Shown here: one piece after another, positions 8,432-16,436 of the stretch
Numbering within the stretch: the first letter of the stretch is position 1
Layout of the letters: each line of letters starts with the position of its first letter
Assembly: GCA_965250275.1 (NCBI GenBank)
Contig: OZ252297.1
Span: forward strand, 1,178,001-1,242,000
Direction of reading: 5' to 3'
Length of the DNA stretch: 64,000 bases
Origin: G965250275 sp965250275
GTDB lineage: Bacteria > Pseudomonadota > Alphaproteobacteria > Rhodobacterales > Rhodobacteraceae
Program-made: the position numbers and the translations under genes
The notes under the pieces: generated by a model
The model's input: only the letters and a program-made list of their open reading frames with translations
What the model was told of the DNA's origin: nothing
Database searches by the model: none

Positions 8432-9572
8432 AACTCACGCTCCGGTCTTGTTCGAAACGGTCCATGCCCAGAGGCGTCAGGAGAGGTTCAACCCTATGCT
8501 CGATCAAGGAGGCTGCTACCAGCGCGCCAACAGCGGGGGCCAGTTGAAATCCGTAGCCTGAGAACCCGCAGACATGCCAGATACCCGTTGCATTGCGGCT
8601 GGGGCCGACAATCGGCAAATGATCGGGCGTGATGGCCTCAAGGCCCGCCCAGGTTCGGGTGATCGGTGCATCTCGTAGGATCGGGAACAAGTCCGCCACG
8701 ATACGCGAGCTTGTGATCATGCGCTCCACGACAGTGGTAGAGGTGTCATTCGGCAAATCAGGATCACCCAGAATGCCCCCACCGATCACCACCGTGCCGG
8801 TGGCCGTTTGTTTGAATGACAGCGGCAGGTCGATGCCAATGACAACAGGATCAATGAAATTCGGCATCCGCGCGGTTACCATCAGGGAGGGAGCGAAATA
8901 GGACACCGACAAATCATCGCCCACCAGTCCTGCAATCTGCGAGGCCCAAGCACCGGCACAATTCACCACCCGCTTTGCCCGATAGGTTTGCTCTGCGGTT
9001 CTTACCGACCACCCTGAGTTTTGCGGCTCCAGTCCTGTGACCTGAATGCCTTCGACAAAGTTCGCGCCTGCGGCCTGAGCTGCCAGCCGAAAGGCCCGAG
9101 TGCTTTGGGCCGGGTTGGCGTGCCCATCCCGATGGGAAACAATGCCACCCAGACATTTGTCGCTGACCGCCGGGACAAGGCGGCGCAGTTCGTCTTGGTC
9201 AATCGGTTCTTCAAAATCGTAACCGAGCGCGGCCATCTCCTCGTTGCGCTTGGCACACCACTCCATTTCGGAGGGTTCCACCGCCACGCCGATTTGCCCG
9301 ACGCCACCCTGAAACTCCGTCATTCGCGCCAGATCCGGGCCCAGCAGATCGTCCAGTGTCTCCCATAACTGCATGGCCATGAGGGAAAGCGGGATCTCGG
9401 CCGGTTCGCGCATCAGCAGTCGGACGCCACCCGCATTGACCCCCGAAGCGTGCCGCCCGACGACGTTCTTTTCCAGAACAATCACTTGTTGTCCGGCCCG
9501 CGCAAGGAACAGAGCCAGGGCGCAACCGTGAATGCCGCCACCGACAATTAGGATATCGGCCTCAGATCTCAT
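8424..9572 (-). CDS. FAD-dependent oxidase, beta subunit of an opine-oxidase-like complex
   Basis: A 382-residue DAO-family flavoprotein. The N-terminal dinucleotide fold is DILIVGGGIHGCALALFLAR, and the C-terminal glycine-rich FAD segment includes GFSGYGFQLAPAVG. Such subunits (OoxB, SoxB-like, HcnC-like) carry the amine-oxidising site. The start at 9572 places MRSEAD just before the fold and gives an 11-bp overlap with the upstream alpha-subunit gene; longer versions add a non-homologous arginine-rich extension. With the alpha subunit and the small ferredoxin it should oxidise a secondary amine such as an opine. Octopine/nopaline oxidases are the closest functional parallel, but related D-amino-acid, hydroxyproline or HCN-forming enzymes share this architecture. 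Confidence 0.85.
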   Translation of the reverse strand: MRSEADILIVGGGIHGCALALFLARAGQQVIVLEKNVVGRHASGVNAGGVRLLMREPAEIPLSLMAMQLWETLDDLLGPDLARMTEFQGGVGQIGVAVEPSEMEWCAKRNEEMAALGYDFEEPIDQDELRRLVPAVSDKCLGGIVSHRDGHANPAQSTRAFRLAAQAAGANFVEGIQVTGLEPQNSGWSVRTAEQTYRAKRVVNCAGAWASQIAGLVGDDLSVSYFAPSLMVTARMPNFIDPVVIGIDLPLSFKQTATGTVVIGGGILGDPDLPNDTSTTVVERMITSSRIVADLFPILRDAPITRTWAGLEAITPDHLPIVGPSRNATGIWHVCGFSGYGFQLAPAVGALVAASLIEHRVEPLLTPLGMDRFEQDRSVSYG

Positions 9573-11040
9573 TGAATTCCATCGTCGGCATATGAAGGGG
9601 TGCGGCCGGGCTCGGGTCCGCCGCCTTAGGAACAAAGGCCATTTCCGAGAGTTCCTGTACCGTGACCGGACGCGCGGGAAGCCGAGCTCTGAATGGACCA
9701 ACATCAATCATATCGCGCTGCGTGGCTTCAGCAAAAACCCGCGCCGTCGTCGCCCCGCAGGACCGGCCCTGACACGGTCCCATGCCGCAGCGTGTCAACG
9801 CCTTTAGCTGGTTGATATCACGTATGCCGGCAGTTGCAGCGTTGTCGATCTGTTGGCGCGTGACCTCCTCACAACGGCAGATCAGGGTCTCGGCCGTGGG
9901 AAGATTGCGGCTCAACCCAAGTGGAAACAAGCTTGTCATGAGCGGGCGGATCGATAAGGCCCGCTGTAAGGCGAGCCGAGGCGCTCCTGCCTTTTGCTGC
10001 CACGTTGCACGATCCATCGCGCCAAGCGAAGACGCAACACGCAGGCCGGTTAGCGCCCCATGTGCGCCCGCGGCCTTGGCGCCGCCGATCACGCGCGCAT
10101 CCCCGGTAACGGACACTTTGGTCACGTCGGTCTGTCCCCAGCTGTCCGAAACAGGCTGCCAGGCGCGCTCATCCTCCGCCCAGATCATTGCGCAGCCGCT
10201 GCCCGCAGTCATGTCCGTTGCTGGCACGATGCCGTCATGAACCAGAAGCGTGTCGGCAGCCAACGTGTTGTCTTTGCCGCGTCGACGATAAGTGATCTGG
10301 CGCAGCTTGTCGTCGCCGGTCGCCACCAGATCAGATACCCCCGTGCGCAACGCTACGCCCCTTCGGCGCAGGCCCATGAACCAGGACAGGCCCTTTGCAA
10401 GATCACCCGGGGCCTGTAGCGCGCGCAAAGCCGGGGAGATCCCCACACAAGCAGGATGGAGGCGCGAGGTGAGCAACACAGCCCGGATGTCGGTGCCCAA
10501 CTTCGCCAACTGATATGCAACCAGAAGCAAAAGCGGACCCGCTCCGGCCAATACGGTCGGGCCGGACGGGATGGCTCCACTTGATTTCAGGATTGTCTGG
10601 GCGGCACCCGCGGTCATCACTCCCGGCAAAGTCCAGCCGGGAAATGGTGCAGGACGTTCCATCGCACCATGGGCCAGAATGATGTGGCGTGCCTGGATCA
10701 AGGCGGTTTCACCATGGCGTTTCACGGTCAAGGCGCCGTCACTGCGTGTGTGCCAAACAATTGTGTTGGGAAAATAGGTGATGCCTGGTGTCTTGCGGAA
10801 CCTTGCGATCAGAGCGCTCCCTTCGCTGTAGCTAGGGCCCAGCACCCGTATGAGCGTGGGATGAGAGGCCAAATTCGCTTCGAGCCGGCGGTAAATCTGG
10901 CCGCCCGGCGCAGTTTGCATGTCGTAGACGCTGACCGACACTCCGGCTTCTGCACATGCGATGGCGGCCGACATGCCGGCGGGTCCACTTCCGATGATGG
11001 CCACATCGGTGCGTGAAACGAATGCCGGATCAGCGCTCAT
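9562..11040 (-). CDS. FAD/NAD(P)-binding oxidoreductase, alpha subunit (OoxA/HcnB-like) with BFD-type iron-sulfur region
   Basis: A 492-residue protein. The N-terminal FAD fold is DVAIIGSGPAGMSAAIACAE, followed by a pyridine-nucleotide-disulfide-oxidoreductase-like core. Around residue 400 the cysteines in LICRCEEVTRQQ and later in RCGMGPCQGRSCG form the BFD-like [2Fe-2S] motif seen in OoxA, NoxA, HcnB and SoxA relatives. The start at 11040 overlaps the ferredoxin stop (ATGA). It pairs with the beta subunit encoded next and with the small ferredoxin. The electron acceptor is probably the respiratory chain. Confidence 0.87.
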   Translation of the reverse strand: MSADPAFVSRTDVAIIGSGPAGMSAAIACAEAGVSVSVYDMQTAPGGQIYRRLEANLASHPTLIRVLGPSYSEGSALIARFRKTPGITYFPNTIVWHTRSDGALTVKRHGETALIQARHIILAHGAMERPAPFPGWTLPGVMTAGAAQTILKSSGAIPSGPTVLAGAGPLLLLVAYQLAKLGTDIRAVLLTSRLHPACVGISPALRALQAPGDLAKGLSWFMGLRRRGVALRTGVSDLVATGDDKLRQITYRRRGKDNTLAADTLLVHDGIVPATDMTAGSGCAMIWAEDERAWQPVSDSWGQTDVTKVSVTGDARVIGGAKAAGAHGALTGLRVASSLGAMDRATWQQKAGAPRLALQRALSIRPLMTSLFPLGLSRNLPTAETLICRCEEVTRQQIDNAATAGIRDINQLKALTRCGMGPCQGRSCGATTARVFAEATQRDMIDVGPFRARLPARPVTVQELSEMAFVPKAADPSPAAPLHMPTMEFNEI

Positions 11041-11321
11041 GTTCCAGCGCCACGCTGGGTCGAGACCACCATCCCGGTACGCACAGGGGTCAGGCAGGCC
11101 TGCTGGTTCGCGCGCCCATCCACCACGACCAGGCACTCAAAGCAGTGGCCGATCATGCAATACGCCGCCCGTGGCTGACCCGAAACATACGAAGTTCGCG
11201 TCGCCTCGATGCCCGCTGACAGCAGCGTCGCTGCCAAGGGCTCCCCAAGTTCGGCCGTCACAGGCTGGCCATCAAAGGTGATTTCGCAAGGGTTTTGGAT
11301 AGGACGGGTGCGTTTGAACAT
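11037..11321 (-). CDS. Small [2Fe-2S] ferredoxin-like subunit of an amine oxidase (HcnA/OoxC type)
   Basis: A 94-residue protein whose central cysteines CMIGHCFEC and downstream AC match the plant-type [2Fe-2S] pattern of HcnA- and SoxA-N-like subunits. In the three-subunit oxidases it transfers electrons from the flavins. It directly precedes the alpha subunit with an ATGA overlap, the usual order for this enzyme family. Between it and the upstream binding-protein gene is an 86-bp gap with a strong hairpin. Confidence 0.85.
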   Translation of the reverse strand: MFKRTRPIQNPCEITFDGQPVTAELGEPLAATLLSAGIEATRTSYVSGQPRAAYCMIGHCFECLVVVDGRANQQACLTPVRTGMVVSTQRGAGT

Positions 11322-11368
11322 CTCGGATCACCTCGGCAGGCCTGAGCCACGCCCACAAAGTCAGGAGC

Positions 11369-11400
11369 GCCGCCAGTGCAAAGAGCTCCGCACTGGCGGC
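11369..11400 (-). terminator. Intercistronic hairpin after the binding-protein gene
   Basis: GCCGCCAGTGC and its exact complement form an 11-bp GC-rich stem with a 10-nt loop, 8 bp past the stop of the solute-binding protein gene in the direction of transcription. There is no T-run. Such hairpins after binding-protein genes usually protect the upstream message or attenuate the distal genes, giving excess binding protein. Confidence 0.6.
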
Positions 11401-11407
11401 CAGTGGT

Positions 11408-12265
11408 TTACTGAATGTTGCCGATATCGACGCCGAACCACTTTAAGCTGAGGCGCGAATTGGTGCCGTCGTCGATGACCGATGCAATTGCGTCGTTCAA
11501 CATTTCACGGATCACGTCATCTTCCTTGCGCACGGCCGCATGCGCCGAACCGCGACCCAGGACACCGCCCGTGAATCTGGGACCGGCAATCTTCAGCGTG
11601 TCCGGGTCTGAGCTTTCGATCACGCTGGCCAACGCTGTCACATTTGCCATGACAAGATCGATGCGCCCCGCCTGGAGGTCGAGATTGTGCTGCTCGAATG
11701 TGCCATACTCTCGAATCTCGACGATGTCCGCCAGCATCTCAGTTGCAAAACTTGCAGCGGTCGACCCACCCTGTACGCCCAGGATTTTGCCCGACAGCAC
11801 AGGTTCCAGCTCGGCGACGGCATCCTTAGCCGATTGCAGGTCATCGGTCAGGTTGAACACGTCGTCCTGCAACGGCAGATCGGCCAGCGGAGACGCGGTG
11901 CCAACGAGGAATCCGTTGGGGCTGCGGGCGTAGGGGGACGAGAACGAGACGACTTTTTCCCGCTCGTCCGTGGCGCCCATGGACGCAATGATCGCGTCGT
12001 ACTTGCCGGCAACAAGACCCGGGATGATGCCGTTCCAGTCTTGGGCAACGACGGTGCACTCCACCGCCATGCGTTGGCACAACTCGTCGATCAATTCGAT
12101 TTCATAGCCGATCAGTTTGCCGTCAGCGTCCGTGAAGTTCCACGGAGGATAGGCGCCTTCTGTGGCGATCGTCAGCGTGGTCGGGCGTTCGTCAGCGACG
12201 GCTAAGCCGGCTGCCAAGACCCCCACAAAGACGGCTGCGAATACAGGTTGTTTGAGTACGTTCAT
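11408..12265 (-). CDS. Periplasmic amino-acid/opine-binding protein (HisJ/OccT family)
   Basis: A 285-residue protein with a Sec signal peptide (short basic start, hydrophobic stretch, cleavage near AVADE) and a family 3 solute-binding fold: YPPWNFTDADGKLIGYEIEL followed by DWNGIIPGLVAGKYDAIIASM are hallmark segments of lysine/arginine/ornithine- and octopine-binding proteins. It is the first gene of the minus-strand operon and divergent from the lysR gene at 12456. It delivers substrate to the two permeases encoded at 6987-8431. The ligand is probably basic or opine-like, but this is inferred. Confidence 0.92.
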   Translation of the reverse strand: MNVLKQPVFAAVFVGVLAAGLAVADERPTTLTIATEGAYPPWNFTDADGKLIGYEIELIDELCQRMAVECTVVAQDWNGIIPGLVAGKYDAIIASMGATDEREKVVSFSSPYARSPNGFLVGTASPLADLPLQDDVFNLTDDLQSAKDAVAELEPVLSGKILGVQGGSTAASFATEMLADIVEIREYGTFEQHNLDLQAGRIDLVMANVTALASVIESSDPDTLKIAGPRFTGGVLGRGSAHAAVRKEDDVIREMLNDAIASVIDDGTNSRLSLKWFGVDIGNIQ

Positions 12266-12431
12266 GTTTACCCCCTTGTCTTTTTTGCGTCCGGCGCGCG
12301 TGCGTTTTGTTTTGCCTGCGCTCCGTCAGACCGCGAAATGTGCCAGTCGGCAGACGCTGGCGTTGGCTCTCTGGTTTCGAGGCTAAACGGCCATCAGCCT
12401 ACTGCAAAGATGTATCTATGGACACTCACTG

Positions 12432-12444
12432 TAAGCTGAGCTTA
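12432..12444. promoter_or_regulatory. LysR-type operator candidate (T-N11-A palindrome)
   Basis: TAAGCTGAGCTTA is a perfect palindrome with 6-bp arms and fits the T-N11-A rule for LysR boxes. It lies 11 bp before the lysR start codon and about 170 bp upstream of the divergent binding-protein gene. The position suits autorepression of lysR and possibly control of the opine-like operon. Confidence 0.6.
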
Positions 12445-12455
12445 ATCTCGGCTTC

Positions 12456-13343
12456 ATGCAAAGAAGACAGATTCCCTCGCTGAACTGGCTGCGCGTGTTC
12501 GAGGCCGCAGCCCGCCACGAGAACCTGTCCCGAGCGGCAAGAGAACTGGCCATGTCGCCAGCCGCCGTGAGCCAGCAAGTCAGTGCACTGGAAGTTCATC
12601 TGGGCAGAAAGCTCTTCATTCGATCGGCCAATCGCGTGGCACTCAGCCCTGTGGGCGAAGCCTTTCTGCCGACAGTACGCTTGTCCTTGTCGTCTCTCGA
12701 AGCAAAGGCGGACACGCTCTTTCGCTCGAAAGGCTCGGTTCGGGTTACGGTTGAAACCAGCCAACTGATGGCGATGAGCTGGCTCCCTCGACGTCTGGCC
12801 GCATTCGAGGCCGCCCACACCAATTTTCGCACGGAAATCAGGATCGAGGGACAAGCTGCCGCAAACGGATCCTCCGAGCCGGTGGCGCTCAGCATTCGTT
12901 TCGGGATGCCGCAGGACTTCCCCAGATCAGCGAAAGAGCTGATGAGCCTGCACTCGTCCGTCGTCGGAAGCCCGTCTTTGGTCGAGAGGGTTCGTTCGAC
13001 CGAAGATCTGTTGGAATTCCGACTGTTTGATGTCGCCTTGCATGCCCAGGGATGGGCCGAGCTCCTTGCAAACACCATTGATCCGTCGCGCCTGAAAGGG
13101 TCCGACATCGTCGCGGTCGACAGCACGCCGCTTGCCTTCATGATGGCAGCAGAAGGCTTGGGATTCGCGATCACGCATACACCGGTTTGCGATCGCCTCG
13201 TACAGGCCCTCGGGCTCGTACCTGTGGACACAGTGCCTAAAATGAAAGTGCCGGGCAGCTATTTTTTGGGTCCGGGGCAGAACGAAGAATTGTCACCGGA
13301 AGCAGAACTGATGATCGATTTTCTATTGAGGGAAGCCCTCTAG
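12456..13343 (+). CDS. LysR-family transcriptional regulator (GcvA-like)
   Basis: A 295-residue LysR regulator. The N-terminal winged helix includes PSLNWLRVFEAAARHENLSR and the recognition helix region SPAAVSQQVSALE, closest to the GcvA/AmpR branch; the rest is the periplasmic-binding-like effector domain. It is divergent from the binding protein and oxidase operon, the classic arrangement for a LysR activator responding to the transported compound (compare OccR/NocR). A T-N11-A palindrome lies just before its start. Confidence 0.93.
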   Translation: MQRRQIPSLNWLRVFEAAARHENLSRAARELAMSPAAVSQQVSALEVHLGRKLFIRSANRVALSPVGEAFLPTVRLSLSSLEAKADTLFRSKGSVRVTVETSQLMAMSWLPRRLAAFEAAHTNFRTEIRIEGQAAANGSSEPVALSIRFGMPQDFPRSAKELMSLHSSVVGSPSLVERVRSTEDLLEFRLFDVALHAQGWAELLANTIDPSRLKGSDIVAVDSTPLAFMMAAEGLGFAITHTPVCDRLVQALGLVPVDTVPKMKVPGSYFLGPGQNEELSPEAELMIDFLLREAL

Positions 13344-13807
13344 GCACATTCCGCCGGATCCGCGTTTTCAACGCGATGATGAAGGGCCCGGCCGTTCAGC
13401 AGCGAAGAGGCCATCCGAATGCAGTTTTCCTTCGGAGATGATTCTTTGGATGCTTTCTCGCATTCGACAGAGCCTGAAAAACGGCCAAGCGCCCATTTCG
13501 AGTAGCTCAGCCTGTATTCCCAGTATGCAAATCAGCCAAGCAATTTAGAGCATTGGCTGATTTTCGATGCGGGTGCAGGTTCTGCGGGCATGCAGTCACG
13601 ATACTTTGGTTCGCGTTGCCAGAAGACGACGAAGTGGATGGCCGCCTCGAAGAACTTGGCAACCAGGCTTTCGTTGATCAATACAGCTAAATGGAACTGG
13701 CCCTTTTGGGCGGTCCCTTTTTGCCCAGCCATCTCGCTTACCAACCTTGTCCGTCGAACCTCAGCGTGGACGGACCATCACTTTGGTGACGGTCCGTTAG
13801 AGTGATC
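13344..13807. other. Gene-poor region, 464 bp
   Basis: No gene with family support. A 70-codon minus-strand frame (13532-13744) and an overlapping plus-strand frame (13590-13805) have no recognisable domain and no clear ribosome site. A hairpin at 13771-13796 lies next to the cupin stop. Confidence 0.4.
13771..13796. terminator. Hairpin past the cupin gene
   Basis: CGGACC-a-TCAC and GTGA-c-GGTCCG pair with a single mismatch, giving an 11-bp stem with a 4-nt loop 12 bp beyond the minus-strand cupin stop codon. No clear T-run follows, so factor-independent termination is only possible. Confidence 0.45.
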
Positions 13808-14281
13808 TCATGCAGGTGTGTCTTCAGGTGCGAGGATGGTCATTCCGGCGCGGGTGGCCACCGCCATGATTGCGGGAATGTCCGGTGGTCCGTCGGGCTC
13901 GGGAATCTCCGTGGCATCGTCGGGCAGGGTGTCGCCCGCCTGTGTGAAGAACGTGTCGTGCATCACGCCCGGCGCGTTCACGCAGAGCAGACGACCCGGT
14001 ACCGAGCCCGAGCACACAAAGGCATGAACGGCACCATCCGGCACTTTGACAAAATCCCCTGCCGTTGCACCAATGGTTTGACCGTCGACCATGAACTGGA
14101 ACTCACCGTCCAGGACATAAAAACTCTCATCCTCTCCGGCGTGGTGGTTGGGTGGCGCCCCGGCTCCCGGTGCCGATTTGATCTCAACAATCGTGCATCG
14201 ATTGCCTGTCTCTTCCGGAAAAGCATGAAATTTCAATAGGTTTCCCAGAAGGTGATAATTGCGTGGGCGAGATACGGTCAT
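13808..14281 (-). CDS. Cupin-domain protein (quercetinase-like)
   Basis: A 157-residue single cupin. The first motif is visible as PPNHHAGEDESFYVLDGEF (His-x-His-like, Glu and the conserved Gly), and the second as GDFVKVPDGAVHAF with the metal-ligand His. Proteins of this type include quercetin dioxygenases, isomerases and small-molecule-binding cupins, so the reaction cannot be assigned. The start at 14281 has GGGAG 8 bp upstream; a longer frame would begin inside the operator. It is divergent from a TetR gene and the shared promoter holds a long palindrome, so it is likely repressed by that TetR protein. Confidence 0.82.
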   Translation of the reverse strand: MTVSRPRNYHLLGNLLKFHAFPEETGNRCTIVEIKSAPGAGAPPNHHAGEDESFYVLDGEFQFMVDGQTIGATAGDFVKVPDGAVHAFVCSGSVPGRLLCVNAPGVMHDTFFTQAGDTLPDDATEIPEPDGPPDIPAIMAVATRAGMTILAPEDTPA

Positions 14282-14314
14282 CTCCTGAACTCCCTTTACT
14301 CCAAAAATTTCACC

Positions 14315-14357
14315 TTTATGATACACATATCTCATTATGAGACAAGTGTATCATAAA
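14315..14357. promoter_or_regulatory. Long palindromic operator between cupin and tetR
   Basis: A 43-bp inverted repeat centred on 14336. The outer arms TTTATGATACAC and GTGTATCATAAA match perfectly over 12 bp, and the inner arms TCTCAT and ATGAGA over 6 bp, with three unpaired bases between them on each side. It lies 34 bp from the cupin start and 12 bp from the tetR start, so a bound dimer or pair of dimers would block both promoters. Confidence 0.75.
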
Positions 14358-14369
14358 GATTGGTGAAAC

Positions 14370-14951
14370 TTGCCCCCCCGGACCAATCAAAAGGCGCGAA
14401 CCCGTGCCACCTTGCTCGAAGCCGCGCGCCGCCTGATGGCCGACGACCAGGCTGTTACGCTCGCAAGAGTTGCGAAAGAGGCAAACACCAGCCGGGCGAC
14501 GGTGTATCGATACTTCTCGGACCCCGGCGTGCTCGCGGCCGATGCGATGCTCGACATCGAAGTCATGGCCACGTCGGACCTCCTCGAAGGGATCAACGAT
14601 GTCCGAAGCCGTGTGCACGCCGTGGCGCGATACTACCTTGAGTTCTCGCGGCAGCATGAAACGCTGTTTCGTCAGTTTCTCGCAAAATCCCTCACCGCTT
14701 CGGGCAAGCGGGACGGGGTCAAGATGCGCGGGGCCAGACGCCTTGCAGCGTTCGAAGAAGCGCTTGAGCCTGTTCGCAAACAGCTGAGACCGGACGACCT
14801 CTTAGACCTCTCGATGCGTCTGTCCATGACGACCGGGATGGAGCAATTTGTGATTCTGGAAGACATATTGCGGGTTGATCACCCGACCGGTGACCGGTTG
14901 TTGGCAGGTATGGTTGATGCGCTGTTGGATCGATATTTGCCAAAAGGCTGA
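14370..14951 (+). CDS. TetR/AcrR-family transcriptional regulator
   Basis: A 193-residue TetR protein. The N-terminal helix-turn-helix is clear: LLEAARRLM, then VTLARVAKEANTSRATVYRYF. The C-terminal ligand domain has no assignable effector. The start appears to be TTG at 14370, because an in-frame stop (14364) lies just upstream and the sequence begins in a run of seven Cs. Loss of one C would instead join it to a GTG start at 14363, so the exact N-terminus is uncertain. It is divergent from the cupin gene and probably autoregulated through the palindrome at 14315-14357. Confidence 0.88.
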   Translation: MPPRTNQKARTRATLLEAARRLMADDQAVTLARVAKEANTSRATVYRYFSDPGVLAADAMLDIEVMATSDLLEGINDVRSRVHAVARYYLEFSRQHETLFRQFLAKSLTASGKRDGVKMRGARRLAAFEEALEPVRKQLRPDDLLDLSMRLSMTTGMEQFVILEDILRVDHPTGDRLLAGMVDALLDRYLPKG

Positions 14952-15016
14952 CGCCGAAAGAACTCGGGATGACTATCTCCGCAAGTCTGGCGCACGGCGC
15001 TATGTGCTGCCATTTG

Positions 15017-16117
15017 TCAGGTCTTCTTGAGCAGAACGATCAGATGCCAAATCTCACACGCATACTTGTTTGTCTCTGTACGATAGAGATGCTCCAAGCG
15101 CCGGTAGAACTCGGCGAGCAAATCGTCTGCGCTTTTCCCGTCCGGCGCACCGGGCTCAAACAGTTGTGTTCGAAGCGTGGAATCCCCAAAAGCGCGCGTG
15201 TAGCCGACATATTTTTTTGCGTACTCCGCCGGGTCATCCAGAAACCCGCCAAACACATCAGCCGCATTGAAAGGCGCAGGGTGAACCGTGACCTCAAGCA
15301 CTTCAAAGGCCTTTGCCAGGTCAGGATCGGACTTCAGCGGTCTGACGGCCTCTTCCTCGGTCATGAACCATAGCGAAAAAAGGAAACGGTCCAGGGCCTC
15401 AGCCTCCAGGAGGCCATCGTCCACCATGCCCTGCGCAACCCGCTGAATCGCGCGATAGATGCCGCGCCCTGAGGCTGCCTTTCCGTTGATTTCTGTTGCG
15501 TCGGGCACCGACCCCAGCGTGCCGACCAACATATAGCCGCCGCTATGAAGTTCCGCCGCGCGGTGGCGCAGAAACCGCGTCCAGTCATCCTGGGCAAATC
15601 GGTCCATCTTGTCGCGCGCGGTGCCTTCGATATCCGCGAACCAGACCGAGCCCGGCGCATCGATATCCACCGCGTGGCTCAGCCAGTGGCTGGCAAAAAT
15701 ACAGGTGCCGATTGAGACTGAATCTGAGGCCGTCACCTGATCATAAAATGAACCAATAGCAGCTTCGGTCCGGATGCCGTTTCCGGGGCGAATGTATCCC
15801 GTATCGCCAGTCGCGATCTGAAAGAGAGTGTTCCAATCGTTGCCGGATTGATCTGCGTGGCAAACGGCAATCGGGTCCGACGTAAACTTTTTTCGGTAAG
15901 CCGCAATGGCGGGTTTTACGGTGTCCACAGTGCTGCGACCAGGGCCACAGCCGTAGTCTACGATCTTGAACTCCGGTGCGGCCTCGTCCAGTTGGTCGAC
16001 GAGGCCCTGAATGCGTTCGGACAACAAATGGACGAGTTGCTGCTGTGCGGTGGAGTTCCTGTTGTAGTCGACCATGCCTTCGGTCGACTTGAGGCTTTCA
16101 ATCGATTCTCTGGACAT
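15017..16117 (-). CDS. SABATH-type SAM-dependent carboxyl methyltransferase
   Basis: A 366-residue protein resembling the SABATH (salicylate/jasmonate/indole-acetate carboxyl methyltransferase) family best known from plants. Supporting features are MVDYNRNSTAQQ at the N-terminus, the SAM-binding IVDYGCGPGRSTVD, the ADQSGNDWNTLF segment matching the plant PDLPGNDFN-like region, and ASHWLS matching the substrate-pocket SSYSLQWLS region. Members methylate small carboxylic acids with SAM. It stands alone, 319 bp from a divergent oxidoreductase gene. The acceptor is unknown. Confidence 0.75.
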   Translation of the reverse strand: MSRESIESLKSTEGMVDYNRNSTAQQQLVHLLSERIQGLVDQLDEAAPEFKIVDYGCGPGRSTVDTVKPAIAAYRKKFTSDPIAVCHADQSGNDWNTLFQIATGDTGYIRPGNGIRTEAAIGSFYDQVTASDSVSIGTCIFASHWLSHAVDIDAPGSVWFADIEGTARDKMDRFAQDDWTRFLRHRAAELHSGGYMLVGTLGSVPDATEINGKAASGRGIYRAIQRVAQGMVDDGLLEAEALDRFLFSLWFMTEEEAVRPLKSDPDLAKAFEVLEVTVHPAPFNAADVFGGFLDDPAEYAKKYVGYTRAFGDSTLRTQLFEPGAPDGKSADDLLAEFYRRLEHLYRTETNKYACEIWHLIVLLKKT

Positions 16118-16436
16118 CGCGCTTATCCCTTTCAGCGGTGCCCCGCGTCCGGATCAACGCGGGATTCAAATAGGGTGCCAAAAAACGCCTGCCATGCCTA
16201 GCCATGCTCACATAAACCCTCCTTTGGCTAATGCTGCAGGCTTCGAGCATTGGGAACGGGTCGTTCCTGCTTGCCGCTCAAACATAGGCGAAGCTCCAAA
16301 GTGTCATCAGATGTTCGCCACTGATCGGGGAACCAACGACAAGAGGATGCATGACACTCCGATGTTGGGGTAAGACGGGCCATGAGCTGCCCACGTCAGC
16401 GGCGCGCGCAACTTGCAGGCAAGGATCAGAACCGTG
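16118..16436. other. Divergent intergenic region, 319 bp
   Basis: This region lies between the minus-strand methyltransferase and the plus-strand oxidoreductase and must hold both promoters. No operator palindrome, RNA element or small gene was recognised. Confidence 0.4.

Noticed and set aside
13532..13744. 70-codon minus-strand frame
   Set aside because: Looks somewhat protein-like but has no family, no ribosome site and an overlapping frame on the other strand; left as unannotated gap.
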